64,000 nucleotides of DNA. Origin: a virus. Below, in pieces: positions 15,305-22,674 of this stretch. Location: positions 1-64,000 of the IMG/VR virus record IMGVR_UViG_3300037337_000032. One strand, 5' to 3'. The position numbers and the translations under genes are program-made. Positions within the stretch are counted from its first letter, which is position 1. The number at the start of each line of letters is the position of its first letter. The notes beneath the pieces are model-generated. The model was not told where the DNA came from, searched no databases, and saw nothing but the letters and a program-made list of their open reading frames with translations.

Positions 15305-15421
15305 TTATAGTTCAGTATATTTCAGGTTGGACAGTATTCGCGGTACTGTTATTTGGGATGGCGATTTAGTGTTTGTTCACTGAGGGGTACCATCTAAGAT
15401 ACGGAATATACTGAACTATAA
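15305..15421 (+). ncRNA. Candidate structured RNA closed by a perfect 17-bp helix
   Basis: TTATAGTTCAGTATATT (15305-15321) pairs perfectly with 15405-15421. Inside are ACAGTA-TTCGCGG-TACTGT (15331-15349) and GATGG/CCATC (15357-15361 / 15390-15394). The latter encloses TTAGTG-TTTGTT-CACTGA (15366-15383). The result is a compact three-way junction of 117 nt. It has no reading frame of note and ends 2 nt before tRNA-Met. I do not recognise the family. Confidence 0.6.
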
Positions 15422-15423
15422 TT

Positions 15424-15498
15424 GCGACAGTAGCTCAACGGAAGAGCAGGGTACTCATAATGCCTTGGTCGTGGGTTCAACTCCCACCTGTCGCACCA
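15424..15498 (+). tRNA. tRNA-Met (CAU)
   Basis: 75 nt with encoded CCA. Acceptor GCGACAG/CTGTCGC, D arm GCTC...GAGC, anticodon stem GGGTA/TGCCT with loop CTCATAA (anticodon CAU), T arm GTGGG-TTCAACT-CCCAC. A modified tRNA-Ile(CAU) cannot be excluded. Confidence 0.88.
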
Positions 15499-15512
15499 AA
15501 TAAAGGAGTAGT

Positions 15513-16334
15513 ATGCAAAATTTATTGATAGGCTCTAGGGCTTTAGCCTATTGGAATAAAAACCTCCAGATAAGTTCTAATGCAGATTGGGACATAATTA
15601 GTGATAAGCCCATTGAAGGTGCTGAGTGGCACGACAGTAAGTTTCTAAACAATGCAGAGTTTGAACAATTTACGAATAGCAGCGATGTTATTGAATTTAA
15701 CAATAACAAGGTTAGTGTTGTAAATATTTTTGGCTTGTCGATTATTAAAAGAAGTCATCTATGGCGTAGTCTGAGTTTTCAAAAGCACATTACACATTAC
15801 CATAAATACCTGACAAATTTTAAACGCAAGCAATATAATTCATATATGGAACAAATATTGCAAGAACGTATTTTACTTACAATGCAAGCATATCCGCAAG
15901 CATATCCAAGGTTAAATAAAAGAGTAGATGAATTTTTTGACGACTATGTAACAAAAAAATATAATCACGACTATTTACACGAACTAGTCGCTTACTATGA
16001 TAAACCACTGTATACTCGTATGCAACACAATCCAGACAGAGCTTGGTGCGATAAAGATCTCTGGAATGATCTAGCACTGGAAGATAAAACAAAATGCATT
16101 GCTGAAGAAGTACAAGTAATTGCAATTGAAAGATTCATGGTGCCAAACGATTGGAAGTACTCTGTAAGACTTGCATATATAAAATCTTTAGATAAGGTAT
16201 GTACTACTCTGTGCAGTGGTTGGTTTCGTGATCACGCGATTGACTACTATCCAGAAGTTTTAGCTTTATGTGATACACTAAGAATTGCCAAGATTAGAAA
16301 GGAACTTGAACTTCAATATACTTACTTAATTTAA
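15513..16334 (+). CDS. Nucleotidyltransferase-like phage protein
   Basis: 273 aa with AAAGGAG upstream. The N-terminus reads LLIGSRALAYW ... NADWDIISD, the G-S and D-x-D arrangement of minimal nucleotidyltransferases. The rest is helical and contains many His/Tyr residues (HITHYHKYL, DYLHELVAYYDKPLYTR). I recall similar phage proteins in which this motif is followed by a helical domain; the transferred group and target are unknown. It follows the tRNA cluster directly, so tRNA modification or end-processing is a possibility only. Confidence 0.6.
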   Translation: MQNLLIGSRALAYWNKNLQISSNADWDIISDKPIEGAEWHDSKFLNNAEFEQFTNSSDVIEFNNNKVSVVNIFGLSIIKRSHLWRSLSFQKHITHYHKYLTNFKRKQYNSYMEQILQERILLTMQAYPQAYPRLNKRVDEFFDDYVTKKYNHDYLHELVAYYDKPLYTRMQHNPDRAWCDKDLWNDLALEDKTKCIAEEVQVIAIERFMVPNDWKYSVRLAYIKSLDKVCTTLCSGWFRDHAIDYYPEVLALCDTLRIAKIRKELELQYTYLI

Positions 16335-16376
16335 ATGTCAATGTTTAATAAAATTTATACATAAAAAGGAAATATA

Positions 16377-16727
16377 ATGCTAAATAATAAAGTAACTGAA
16401 ATGCTAAATAACGCTGATAATAACGTTCTAAAAGAAATGTATGGTCGGGATTTTAATTGTAAATCTGATGCATACGATAGTGAAAATACTGCAGCTTTTA
16501 AGTTAAAATTAAGGGCTGAAAATATTGCTGTATTGTTAGAAGCTGAATATGGAGGCGAAGGTGAAGGAGAGGAATTCTGGACAGTGTACTCCTTTACTAG
16601 AGGACTTGAAGTAGTATTAATTAAGCTAGATGGTTATTACCTATCCTATGACGGCTGTACTTACAAACAATTCTACGAAGTCTATCCCAAGCAAAAATTT
16701 GTAACAGTATATGAACAGAGAGCTTGA
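16377..16727 (+). CDS. Conserved phage protein of unknown function, 116 aa
   Basis: AAAAGGAAATATA precedes the ATG. The second half (YGGEGEGEEFWTVYSF, IKLDGYYLSYDGCTY, FYEVYPK) matches a recurrent phage protein with a GEGEGE loop and aromatic-rich beta strands. Acidic loop and FYEV block suggest a small beta-grasp or similar fold, role unknown. A strong promoter overlaps its end. Confidence 0.65.
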   Translation: MLNNKVTEMLNNADNNVLKEMYGRDFNCKSDAYDSENTAAFKLKLRAENIAVLLEAEYGGEGEGEEFWTVYSFTRGLEVVLIKLDGYYLSYDGCTYKQFYEVYPKQKFVTVYEQRA

Positions 16728-16752
16728 CTTATTTTTGCAAATTTGTTATAAT
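16724..16752 (+). promoter_or_regulatory. Strong promoter ahead of the ssDNA-binding protein gene
   Basis: -35 TTGACT (16724-16729), 17-nt spacer, extended -10 TGT-TATAAT (16747-16752). Confidence 0.8.
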
Positions 16753-16758
16753 TTAATT

Positions 16759-16836
16759 TACAATTAAGATTAATTGTACTAGTCCATCTAATATGGGCGG
16801 CTATTGACATTAACCGCTCTAATATGATCTAATATA
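16759..16836 (+). repeat. SSB leader: inverted repeat and three TCTAATAT repeats
   Basis: TACAATTA-AGAT-TAATTGTA (16759-16778) is an 8-bp inverted repeat. TCTAATAT occurs at 16787, 16818 and 16828. A GCGG...CCGC pair brackets 16797-16816. The whole stretch lies in the roughly 110-nt leader between the promoter and the SSB start and may be an operator or replication-protein site. Confidence 0.45.
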
Positions 16837-16870
16837 GTCCGCAACCTAAACATCCTTGAAAGGGAAATAA

Positions 16871-17533
16871 ATGAACAAACTAACTGGAACTCTTCTTTAC
16901 GTGCAATTGAATAAACCAACAAAAGCTTTTTTTAAAGCAGGAGAGGATAAAAAACCAGACGAATGGAAAGCATCTGTAGCGATTGTAGATGAAGACATTA
17001 TCGATGAATTTGAAGACTATTGCAAAACTGTAGATGCAAAAGTATCTGTAAAGAAGGTAAAAAGTACAGAGTTCAAAGCTACTTATAAAGTAGATGCACC
17101 AGAAGGCGCAGGTAAAAATCTGTGGGTTGTTACTTTCCGTAAATCCACTGAGCTAGGAAAAACTGGCCGCGCTGTCCCCGATCAGTATAAGCCAAAAGTA
17201 TTCGAGAAGATTAAAGACATTTTAGTTGACGTAACAAATACGAAACTACCTGCAAATGGATCTATTGGTTCAATTAGTATTGATGAATTTACACGCGATA
17301 ATGGAACAAGTTCAATGTACTTAAAGAATGTTCTTGTTACTAAAATGATTGAATATGTACAGGAAGAGTCTGAAGTATATATTCCAGGTAACGAGTTTAG
17401 CGAAGAAGTCCACGAAGTAGCGGCAATTGAAAAGACCCAAGTAAAAAATAAACCTGTGACAACACCTGCGGTTAAAACTAAAGCTAAAGCTAAGGTTGAA
17501 ACCGAAGATTTTGATGATGATATCCCATTCTAA
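16871..17533 (+). CDS. Single-stranded DNA-binding protein (phage type)
   Basis: 220 aa. An OB-like core (TGTLLYVQLNKPTKAFF, EWKASVAIVDED, KNLWVVTFRKS, SIGSISIDEF) is followed by a Lys/Pro/Thr linker and an acidic aromatic tail, DFDDDIPF, the hallmark by which SSBs recruit replication partners. GAAAGGGAAATAA precedes the ATG. Its own strong promoter and long leader fit the large amounts of SSB needed in replication, and autoregulation through the leader repeats is possible. Confidence 0.85.
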   Translation: MNKLTGTLLYVQLNKPTKAFFKAGEDKKPDEWKASVAIVDEDIIDEFEDYCKTVDAKVSVKKVKSTEFKATYKVDAPEGAGKNLWVVTFRKSTELGKTGRAVPDQYKPKVFEKIKDILVDVTNTKLPANGSIGSISIDEFTRDNGTSSMYLKNVLVTKMIEYVQEESEVYIPGNEFSEEVHEVAAIEKTQVKNKPVTTPAVKTKAKAKVETEDFDDDIPF

Positions 17534-17547
17534 TAGGAAAGTAAATA

Positions 17548-17745
17548 ATGAATAAACCTCTTATGAAAGTGTTAAGTATCCTACTTATAGTATTCCTGGT
17601 AATTCTATGTCTTATTTTTATACCTTTAATTACAATCTGGGCACTAAATACACTATTTCCTATTCTAGCCATCCCATATTCATTTTATAGCTGGTTAGCT
17701 GTAATTGTTATGAATGCAACGTGGATGTACAAACCTTCTTTTTAA
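17548..17745 (+). CDS. Small two-helix membrane protein, 65 aa
   Basis: Two hydrophobic segments (VLSILLIVFLVILCLIFIPL and the stretch around FPILAIPYSFYSWLAVIVM). WALNTLFPILAIPYSF is a pattern found in short membrane proteins of many phages. Role unknown; inner membrane location expected. AGGAAAG precedes the start. Confidence 0.7.
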   Translation: MNKPLMKVLSILLIVFLVILCLIFIPLITIWALNTLFPILAIPYSFYSWLAVIVMNATWMYKPSF

Positions 17746-17756
17746 AAGGACTTAAT

Positions 17757-18005
17757 ATGCAAAATCAAAATACTACCCCAAGTACCCTTCAAAGTAAAGA
17801 AGCAATTGCTCGCCTAGTAAAGCTTTATACACAAGAACAATCTCTCGGTGAGGAAATCAAGGAAGTTAAAGATGCATGTAAAGCTGCAGGTTTTGATCCT
17901 TCTGTGCTAAGTGCAGTAGCTAAAGCTATCGTAAAAGATGGAGTAGATAAACTAGTAGAAAAATCAGAGCTTACTTTAGAAGCTGTTCTAGTAGCACGTA
18001 GCTAA
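17757..18005 (+). CDS. Small coiled-coil protein, possibly GapR/DUF2312-like
   Basis: 82 aa from ATG 17757 (AAAAGGA upstream); a longer in-frame start at 17721 lies inside the membrane protein gene. A helix EQSLGEEIKEVKDACKAAGF followed by DPSVLSAVAKAIVKDG resembles the helical DUF2312/GapR domain, which clamps overtwisted DNA, but the match is from memory and partial. A terminator follows directly. Confidence 0.5.
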   Translation: MQNQNTTPSTLQSKEAIARLVKLYTQEQSLGEEIKEVKDACKAAGFDPSVLSAVAKAIVKDGVDKLVEKSELTLEAVLVARS

Positions 18006-18012
18006 CTTATTA

Positions 18013-18045
18013 CCCCTTCGGTCAAAAGCTGAAGGGTTTTTCTTT
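18013..18045 (+). terminator. Rho-independent terminator
   Basis: CCCTTC (18014-18019) pairs with GAAGGG (18031-18036) around a GGTCAAAAGCT loop, followed by TTTTTCTTT. The next gene starts 11 nt later with no clear promoter, so read-through probably supplies it. Confidence 0.8.
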
Positions 18046-18055
18046 AAGGAGAACT

Positions 18056-19033
18056 ATGACGGAAAGAATTCTAATTATTGACGCTGACCTTATTGCTTAT
18101 AGATATGCAGCTGCTAATGAAACTAGAAGTATTAATGCCAAGCATTTAAAATCAGGTAAAGAAAAAGTATTTAAGAATAGAACTGAATTAAAGACCTTGC
18201 TAAAAGAAAAAGGCTTTGAGTTTAATGCAGATAAATATTCTATTCAGGATGTTCAGACAGCTTCTTCTATCACCTTTGCATTGCGAAACGTGAATGGTCT
18301 TATTAAGCGTTTAACAGAGCATACGTGGGCCGATAAGGTTGAGCTATATCTTGGATCTGGGAAAACATTTAGACACGACCTACCTCTACCTGTGGCATAT
18401 AAAAACAATAGATCAGATTTGTTAAAACCATTACAATTACAAAATGTAAGGCGCTATATGCAAGTAAAGCACAAAGCTGTGCTTATCCGGCACATAGAAG
18501 CAGATGATATGTTGAGTATACGTGCTTACGAAGAGTTAGCTAAGGGTAACTATCCTATTATTGTTTCTGCAGATAAGGATTCGCAACAGTCCCAGGGTAT
18601 AGAAGTATTAGACTTTACGAAAGACGATTGGCAAGGTAAGGTTATACCTATTGTTGGATCTTTAACAAAAGTTAATAATGCTATTAAGGGGGATGGCTTA
18701 AAGTTTCTAGCCTTTCAAGTCCTAGCAGGAGATACCGCAGACACCTATAAAGGTTATGAATTATCTGAACTAAAATACGGACCTGTGAAAGCTATGAAAG
18801 CCCTAGATAGTGCAAATACAGAGCAAGAAATTTTACAGGTATTAATAAGTGAATTTAAACTTTTGTATCCAGATCCATTTACTTATTTTGACTGCCACAG
18901 TGTAGAACACACAGAAGTAGATTGGTTTGATATGCTGCAAATGTATTGGCAATTAGCGTATATGAAACGCAGTATAGATGATGATAGTAGTTTTGTTAGA
19001 TTTGCTTCGGAGAAAGGTATATATGTCAAATGA
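18056..19033 (+). CDS. 5'-3' exonuclease (T7 gp6 / FEN family)
   Basis: 325 aa. FEN-type acidic motifs: ILIIDADLIAYR (D9, D11), HIEADDMLSI, IIVSADKDSQQ and the later LAGDTADTYKG. GSGKTFRHDLP and AYKNNR are the usual gateway region. It removes RNA primers and degrades DNA 5' to 3' during replication and host DNA breakdown. AAGGAGAAC precedes the ATG. It overlaps the next small gene. Confidence 0.9.
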   Translation: MTERILIIDADLIAYRYAAANETRSINAKHLKSGKEKVFKNRTELKTLLKEKGFEFNADKYSIQDVQTASSITFALRNVNGLIKRLTEHTWADKVELYLGSGKTFRHDLPLPVAYKNNRSDLLKPLQLQNVRRYMQVKHKAVLIRHIEADDMLSIRAYEELAKGNYPIIVSADKDSQQSQGIEVLDFTKDDWQGKVIPIVGSLTKVNNAIKGDGLKFLAFQVLAGDTADTYKGYELSELKYGPVKAMKALDSANTEQEILQVLISEFKLLYPDPFTYFDCHSVEHTEVDWFDMLQMYWQLAYMKRSIDDDSSFVRFASEKGIYVK

Positions 19034-19244
19034 AAAAGAGCAACTAGTTTATAGGCTAAGGAAACGAGCAGAAATTCGCAGGAGTATTTCTGAGCGTAAA
19101 TCAGTACAGGAAAATAAACCCGACAGAATCTCCGAATTACTAGAAGAAGCTGCAGATGAGATTGAAAAACTAACTTCTATTTCTGCTGAGCTTGAAGAAA
19201 CTGTTAAACGGCTGTTGCTAAGAGAAGATGCAAACGACCATTGA
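19023..19244 (+). CDS. Small coiled-coil protein, 73 aa
   Basis: Start at ATG 19023 with GGAGAAAGG upstream, overlapping the exonuclease end. Basic N-terminus and a long C-terminal helix (ISELLEEAADEIEKLTSISA...) with heptad spacing. Typical of small phage proteins of unknown function; overlaps the next gene by 17 nt. Confidence 0.6.
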   Translation: MSNEKEQLVYRLRKRAEIRRSISERKSVQENKPDRISELLEEAADEIEKLTSISAELEETVKRLLLREDANDH

Positions 19245-19743
19245 TTTATACAATGCAGCAGATGTTAGGAAAGTAAGAGAGTTCCTAACAAACGAGCAGA
19301 ATAATAAATGTGCAGTAACTGGCATAGAGATAGCAGCTAAACAGCATGTAACCGACCATGCGCACGATGAAACACAACTAGTTCGTGGAGTATTACACAG
19401 GCAAACTAATAGCTTTCTTGGTAAAGCTGAGAATGCTTTTGTAAGACTAATCGCATGGTGGTATCCGAATGATCTACCAACCCTATTAAGAGAGTGTGCA
19501 GAGTACCTGGAAAAAGAACCAGACTTACGCTACCGACATAACGGATGGATCAAAAAGATAAATACGCAATTTAATAAGCTCAAAGAATCTCAGAAAGACT
19601 CTGTACTTGCTAAACTTGGTAAACCACCTGGAAAGAATGCAGTAGAGCGTAAAAAGATGTTTCAATCTGCTGTGTTAACTAAGAAGTTTAGCTATAGCGT
19701 AATCTGTAGTTTTATCAATAAAGAAAGAGTCACAACTTTTTAG
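19228..19743 (+). CDS. Endonuclease VII-like recombination nuclease
   Basis: 171 aa. The region CAVTGIEI...VTDHAHDETQLVRGVLHRQTNSFLGK follows the phage endonuclease VII pattern (metal-binding Cys, DHxH catalytic core, VRGxLxxxxN). Only one zinc Cys is visible near the core (C33 in CAVTG), so the zinc site is incomplete. The family resolves Holliday junctions and branched DNA before packaging. The C-terminus is basic and helical. AGAAGATGC precedes the start within the upstream gene. Confidence 0.75.
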   Translation: MQTTIDLYNAADVRKVREFLTNEQNNKCAVTGIEIAAKQHVTDHAHDETQLVRGVLHRQTNSFLGKAENAFVRLIAWWYPNDLPTLLRECAEYLEKEPDLRYRHNGWIKKINTQFNKLKESQKDSVLAKLGKPPGKNAVERKKMFQSAVLTKKFSYSVICSFINKERVTTF

Positions 19744-19765
19744 GCTCATTTAACAAAGGACTGGT

Positions 19766-19951
19766 ATGAAAATCCGAGTAATCAGGTGCAGTGATCCATT
19801 GCTATGGTACGCTAGCCACATAGGTCAAGAATTTGATGTAGCTTTCGTAGACCAGAATTCTTACTGGAGTCGAGAAGTAGATGGTGTATTCAATTGTTTA
19901 AATTGGTTGCACAAAGAAGACGCAATTATTACAGAAGGAAATGCAGAATGA
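19766..19951 (+). CDS. Small conserved phage protein, 61 aa
   Basis: AAAGGACTGGT upstream. The start MKIRVIRCSDPLLWYASHIG with a following QEFDV and C-terminal HKEDA is a pattern seen in short phage proteins. Function unknown. ATGA overlap with the next gene. Confidence 0.6.
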   Translation: MKIRVIRCSDPLLWYASHIGQEFDVAFVDQNSYWSREVDGVFNCLNWLHKEDAIITEGNAE

Positions 19952-20895
19952 AATATTCAAAAAATACGATTAACTTAATTAAATCAATGCAAAGCTTAGG
20001 ATTATCTTCACGAAAGATTGCAATGCAATTAGACATCAGTAAGTCAGGTGTCAATGATCTTTTTAAGCGAAAAGCTACACTGCTATGTGAGCAAGAGGCT
20101 GAAGATTCTAAGGGTAAACAACCTCGTATTCTTATCTTCGACTTGGAGACGGCAGCTGCCACTGCTCTCACATTCGGAAGATTTAAGGTGAACTTGTCTC
20201 AGGCTAATATTCTAGAGAATGGTGGTTGGATTCTTTGCGCTTGTTGGCGCTGGTTAGGACAAGAAGAGGTAGAATCACTGTGGCTCTCACCACAAGAAGT
20301 TGCTGAGTGCGATGACAGCAGGATTGTGGAGCGATTATTTGAACTATACGAAGAAGCTGATGCTGTACTAGCGCATAATAGTCTAGGCTTCGACCATAAG
20401 GTTCTACAGGCAAGGGCTATCTATAATGGATTTCCAGCTTTACCTTTGGTTAAAGTATTAGATACACTTCAACTAGCACGAAGATACTTAAAGCTCCCAA
20501 GTAATCGTTTAGACGCAATCGGTGAGTTCTTTGGCCTTGGACGGAAGATTGACACAGGTGGTATTTCTCTGTGGAAGGAAGTTCAATCTGGAGATAAAGA
20601 AGCTATGGCTAGGATGCTTGAGTACTGTAAACAAGACGTTAATTTGTTGTACGAGGTTTACCTACGGACTCGTCACTTGGGGCGAGCAGGTTCAGACTTT
20701 AATGCAGCCTTGTACTACGACGATGATAAGGTTCGTTGCCGTGTTTGTGGAAGTACTGATGTCTACGAGACTGGTCGTACTACAGAGACAGCACTGAATT
20801 CTTTCGCTGAAGTTCGTTGTAATAGTTGTGGTGCTGTTCATCGGCATCGTCAGGCTAAGACAACAAAAGAAAAACGAAAAAACTTGTTGATGTAA
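19948..20895 (+). CDS. DnaQ/RNase H-like exonuclease with HTH and zinc ribbon
   Basis: 315 aa from the ATG at 19948, which overlaps the previous stop (ATGA) and has AGAAGGAA upstream. Domains: helix-turn-helix at about 15-40 (LGLSSRKIAMQLDISKSGVN); 3'-5' exonuclease fold with FDLETAA, VLAHNSLGFDHK and EYCKQDV; C-terminal four-cysteine zinc ribbon (CRVCGS ... CNSCGA). The HTH plus zinc ribbon implies targeting to particular DNA or RNA. It is separate from the polymerase proofreading domain, so it may act in recombination, repair or host DNA degradation. Confidence 0.8.
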   Translation: MKYSKNTINLIKSMQSLGLSSRKIAMQLDISKSGVNDLFKRKATLLCEQEAEDSKGKQPRILIFDLETAAATALTFGRFKVNLSQANILENGGWILCACWRWLGQEEVESLWLSPQEVAECDDSRIVERLFELYEEADAVLAHNSLGFDHKVLQARAIYNGFPALPLVKVLDTLQLARRYLKLPSNRLDAIGEFFGLGRKIDTGGISLWKEVQSGDKEAMARMLEYCKQDVNLLYEVYLRTRHLGRAGSDFNAALYYDDDKVRCRVCGSTDVYETGRTTETALNSFAEVRCNSCGAVHRHRQAKTTKEKRKNLLM

Positions 20896-20912
20896 AGCAA
20901 CTGTGATATACT
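20884..20912 (+). promoter_or_regulatory. Predicted promoter, extended -10
   Basis: -35 TTGTTG (20884-20889), 17-nt spacer, extended -10 TGA-TATACT (20907-20912). A terminator begins about 35 nt downstream. Confidence 0.5.
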
Positions 20913-20949
20913 TATATCGTAGACCGAAAGTAACAATCTAAACATAAAC

Positions 20950-20974
20950 CCCCGGCTAATAACCGGGGATTTTT
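20950..20974 (+). terminator. Rho-independent terminator
   Basis: CCCCGG (20950-20955), loop CTAATAA, CCGGGG (20963-20968), then ATTTTT. Ends the exonuclease operon and may attenuate the promoter at 20884. Confidence 0.85.
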
Positions 20975-20991
20975 ACATTAAGGAATAAGTA

Positions 20992-21156
20992 ATGACACAA
21001 ACTTGGATCAAATGGTTAGTAAATAATAGCATGCGATTTGTTGTATATTTTGTTTGGTTTTTAGTGCTACCGCTATATCTTATTGCATATGCTAAAGACG
21101 CAGCTAGTGACGCCTCTAATGATCTTAAAAAAATTCAAAAACTCAAGAAGGATTAA
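20992..21156 (+). CDS. Small membrane protein, 54 aa
   Basis: AAGGAATAAGTA precedes the ATG. One hydrophobic helix (MRFVVYFVWFLVLPLYLIAY) and a charged C-terminal tail rich in Lys/Asp. Likely an inner membrane protein expressed early; function unknown. Confidence 0.6.
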   Translation: MTQTWIKWLVNNSMRFVVYFVWFLVLPLYLIAYAKDAASDASNDLKKIQKLKKD

Positions 21157-21157
21157 T

Positions 21158-21682
21158 ATGCAGGAAGAACCTACCAACCAAGTTAACGATTATAGTATAG
21201 AAGACTTTCAGATTGATTGTTATGCATTTAATGAAATTGCAGAAAAGCATAGTCTTACAAGTTTAAAAGATATTACATTACAGTATGAACTGATAGCAGA
21301 AGAGACTCAAGAGATTAAAGACAAGGGTATTGACTTCAACGACCCGACAGAGGTTCTAGATGGTGTGCTTGACGTTATGGTAACTGCTCTAGGCTTACTA
21401 CAGAAATTAGAATATTTAGGTATAAACGTAAATAAAGCTATGCAAGATACTGCATATAATAATTTAAGTAAGTTTCCATATTCAGAGGATATAGCGATTT
21501 CTACCGCACAGCACTACGAAACCAAGGGTGTTAAAGTAAAAGTAGAGTATAACTCAAGCTACGATCTTTTTGTAATTAAGAATGAATCTGATAAGGTTAT
21601 GAAACCAACAGGATTTGAAAGTAATAACCTAGCTAATTGCATACCACTTAACTTACTTATGGATGGATTTAAATATGACTAA
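21158..21682 (+). CDS. MazG-like nucleotide pyrophosphohydrolase
   Basis: 174 aa from ATG 21158 (AAGAAGGATTAAT upstream). The helix pair YELIAEETQEIKDKG ... EVLDGVLDVMVTALGLL carries the EExxE...D acidic motif of all-alpha NTP pyrophosphohydrolases (MazG/dUTPase-like). A second half (about 90-174) is beta-rich and less clear. These enzymes hydrolyse (d)NTPs to monophosphates, or ppGpp in phage cases. Overlaps the DUF5664 gene, suggesting joint control of nucleotide pools. Confidence 0.75.
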   Translation: MQEEPTNQVNDYSIEDFQIDCYAFNEIAEKHSLTSLKDITLQYELIAEETQEIKDKGIDFNDPTEVLDGVLDVMVTALGLLQKLEYLGINVNKAMQDTAYNNLSKFPYSEDIAISTAQHYETKGVKVKVEYNSSYDLFVIKNESDKVMKPTGFESNNLANCIPLNLLMDGFKYD

Positions 21683-22067
21683 TATGCAAAGTACTACACA
21701 AGAAATTAAAGAATGGCAGCACCCAAGTAGTTCTAAACTGGATACTACACAGCAACCTATTGGTACTAAATACGACCAAGACAAACTGCAATATACTCTA
21801 ATTCCACCTAAAGCACTAGAAGCTGTAGCTCGTAACCTAACCATAGGACTGAAGAAGTATAAAGAGCGTGACAACTGGAAAAAAGTGCCCAATGCAAACC
21901 AGCGATATCTAGATGCACTTTACAGGCATCTGGAGGCCCATAGAAGCGGTCAGTTGTATGATGTTGATAGCAGTGACCCAACTATGCCGCATATGGCTGC
22001 AGTGGCTGTAAATGCCCTATTTTTACTTGAATTTATGCTAGACCCCAACTTAAAGGAAAAAGAATGA
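21675..22067 (+). CDS. dATP/dGTP diphosphohydrolase-like protein (DUF5664)
   Basis: 130 aa from ATG 21675, with GGA 7 nt upstream; ATG 21663 would add 4 residues. The blocks KYDQDKLQYTLIPPKALEAV, GLKKYKERDNW, RYLDALYRHLEAH and AVAVNALFLLEF match the phage family annotated as dATP/dGTP diphosphohydrolase N-terminal domain (DUF5664). It probably reshapes purine dNTP pools. In phages with modified adenine such enzymes accompany PurZ, but no PurZ is seen in this window. Confidence 0.78.
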   Translation: MTNMQSTTQEIKEWQHPSSSKLDTTQQPIGTKYDQDKLQYTLIPPKALEAVARNLTIGLKKYKERDNWKKVPNANQRYLDALYRHLEAHRSGQLYDVDSSDPTMPHMAAVAVNALFLLEFMLDPNLKEKE

Positions 22068-22219
22068 TTACTACTATATTATATATTTGTCTAGCTTTAA
22101 GCGTAACTACATTTGTGCTTATCTATTTAGCTATTCTGAAAATAATTTATGAGAATAAGCAACTTTATGCTAGTCTAAAGAAAGATAAAGAAAACCTTGA
22201 TTTAACTAAAACCCTGTGA
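22064..22219 (+). CDS. Small membrane protein, 51 aa
   Basis: ATGA overlap with the DUF5664 gene and AAAGGAAAAAGA upstream. One N-terminal transmembrane helix (ILYICLALSVTTFVLIYLAI), then a Lys-rich coiled tail. Function unknown. A promoter for the RNR genes overlaps its end. Confidence 0.55.
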   Translation: MITTILYICLALSVTTFVLIYLAILKIIYENKQLYASLKKDKENLDLTKTL

Positions 22220-22225
22220 TAGAAT
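22197..22225 (+). promoter_or_regulatory. Promoter of the ribonucleotide reductase block, with operator-like IR
   Basis: -35 TTGATT (22197-22202), 17-nt spacer, extended -10 TGA-TAGAAT (22220-22225). The inverted repeat GTGAT-AGA-ATCAC straddles the -10, a possible operator. Confidence 0.65.
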
Positions 22226-22254
22226 CACTATTCTCTTAATTTTAAAGGTAGTAA

Positions 22255-22674
22255 ATGAATAAAAAAATAAAGCACCCTGTCCGCCCTAATGCTATCGTTG
22301 CTCTTTGTGTTATCTCAGAGTCGGAAATCTCAAGAGTAATGCCAAATTACAGCGCAGAGTTTGAGAACGAAGAGATTAAATTTAAGAGTTTCCTTTATAA
22401 CTTAGGTATGGACATTAATAAGCCGTTTCAACGCCAAGATGGTCTTCAGCATCGTAATCGATTGAATGAAGTGGTAGTCTGTAGTAGGTGGGTGGGAGAA
22501 GAACGACTAGACGAAGCTTGGATTTATAGCAGTTACGCAAGTAAATCTGCTATTGATAAAGCAAGTGGAAGCAAGTTAACAGAAGACTTGTACCGCGCAA
22601 GGTATGAGACAGAAGACGCGCAAAATATGTTAGAAGCACGAGAACGATATAATACAACAACTGAGGAAGAATAA
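22255..22674 (+). CDS. Hypothetical phage protein, 139 aa
   Basis: First gene after the RNR promoter; AAAGGTAGTAA precedes the ATG. Soluble, with PNAIVALCVISESEISRV and FQRQDGLQHRNRLNEVVVCS; acidic C-terminus. No known motif. The stop overlaps nrdB (TAATG), so it is co-translated with RNR and might be linked to it. Confidence 0.65.
   Translation: MNKKIKHPVRPNAIVALCVISESEISRVMPNYSAEFENEEIKFKSFLYNLGMDINKPFQRQDGLQHRNRLNEVVVCSRWVGEERLDEAWIYSSYASKSAIDKASGSKLTEDLYRARYETEDAQNMLEARERYNTTTEEE

Noticed and set aside
21083-21157. Longer start for the MazG-like protein
   Set aside because: The extension lies inside the small membrane protein gene; the ATG at 21158 has its own ribosome site.
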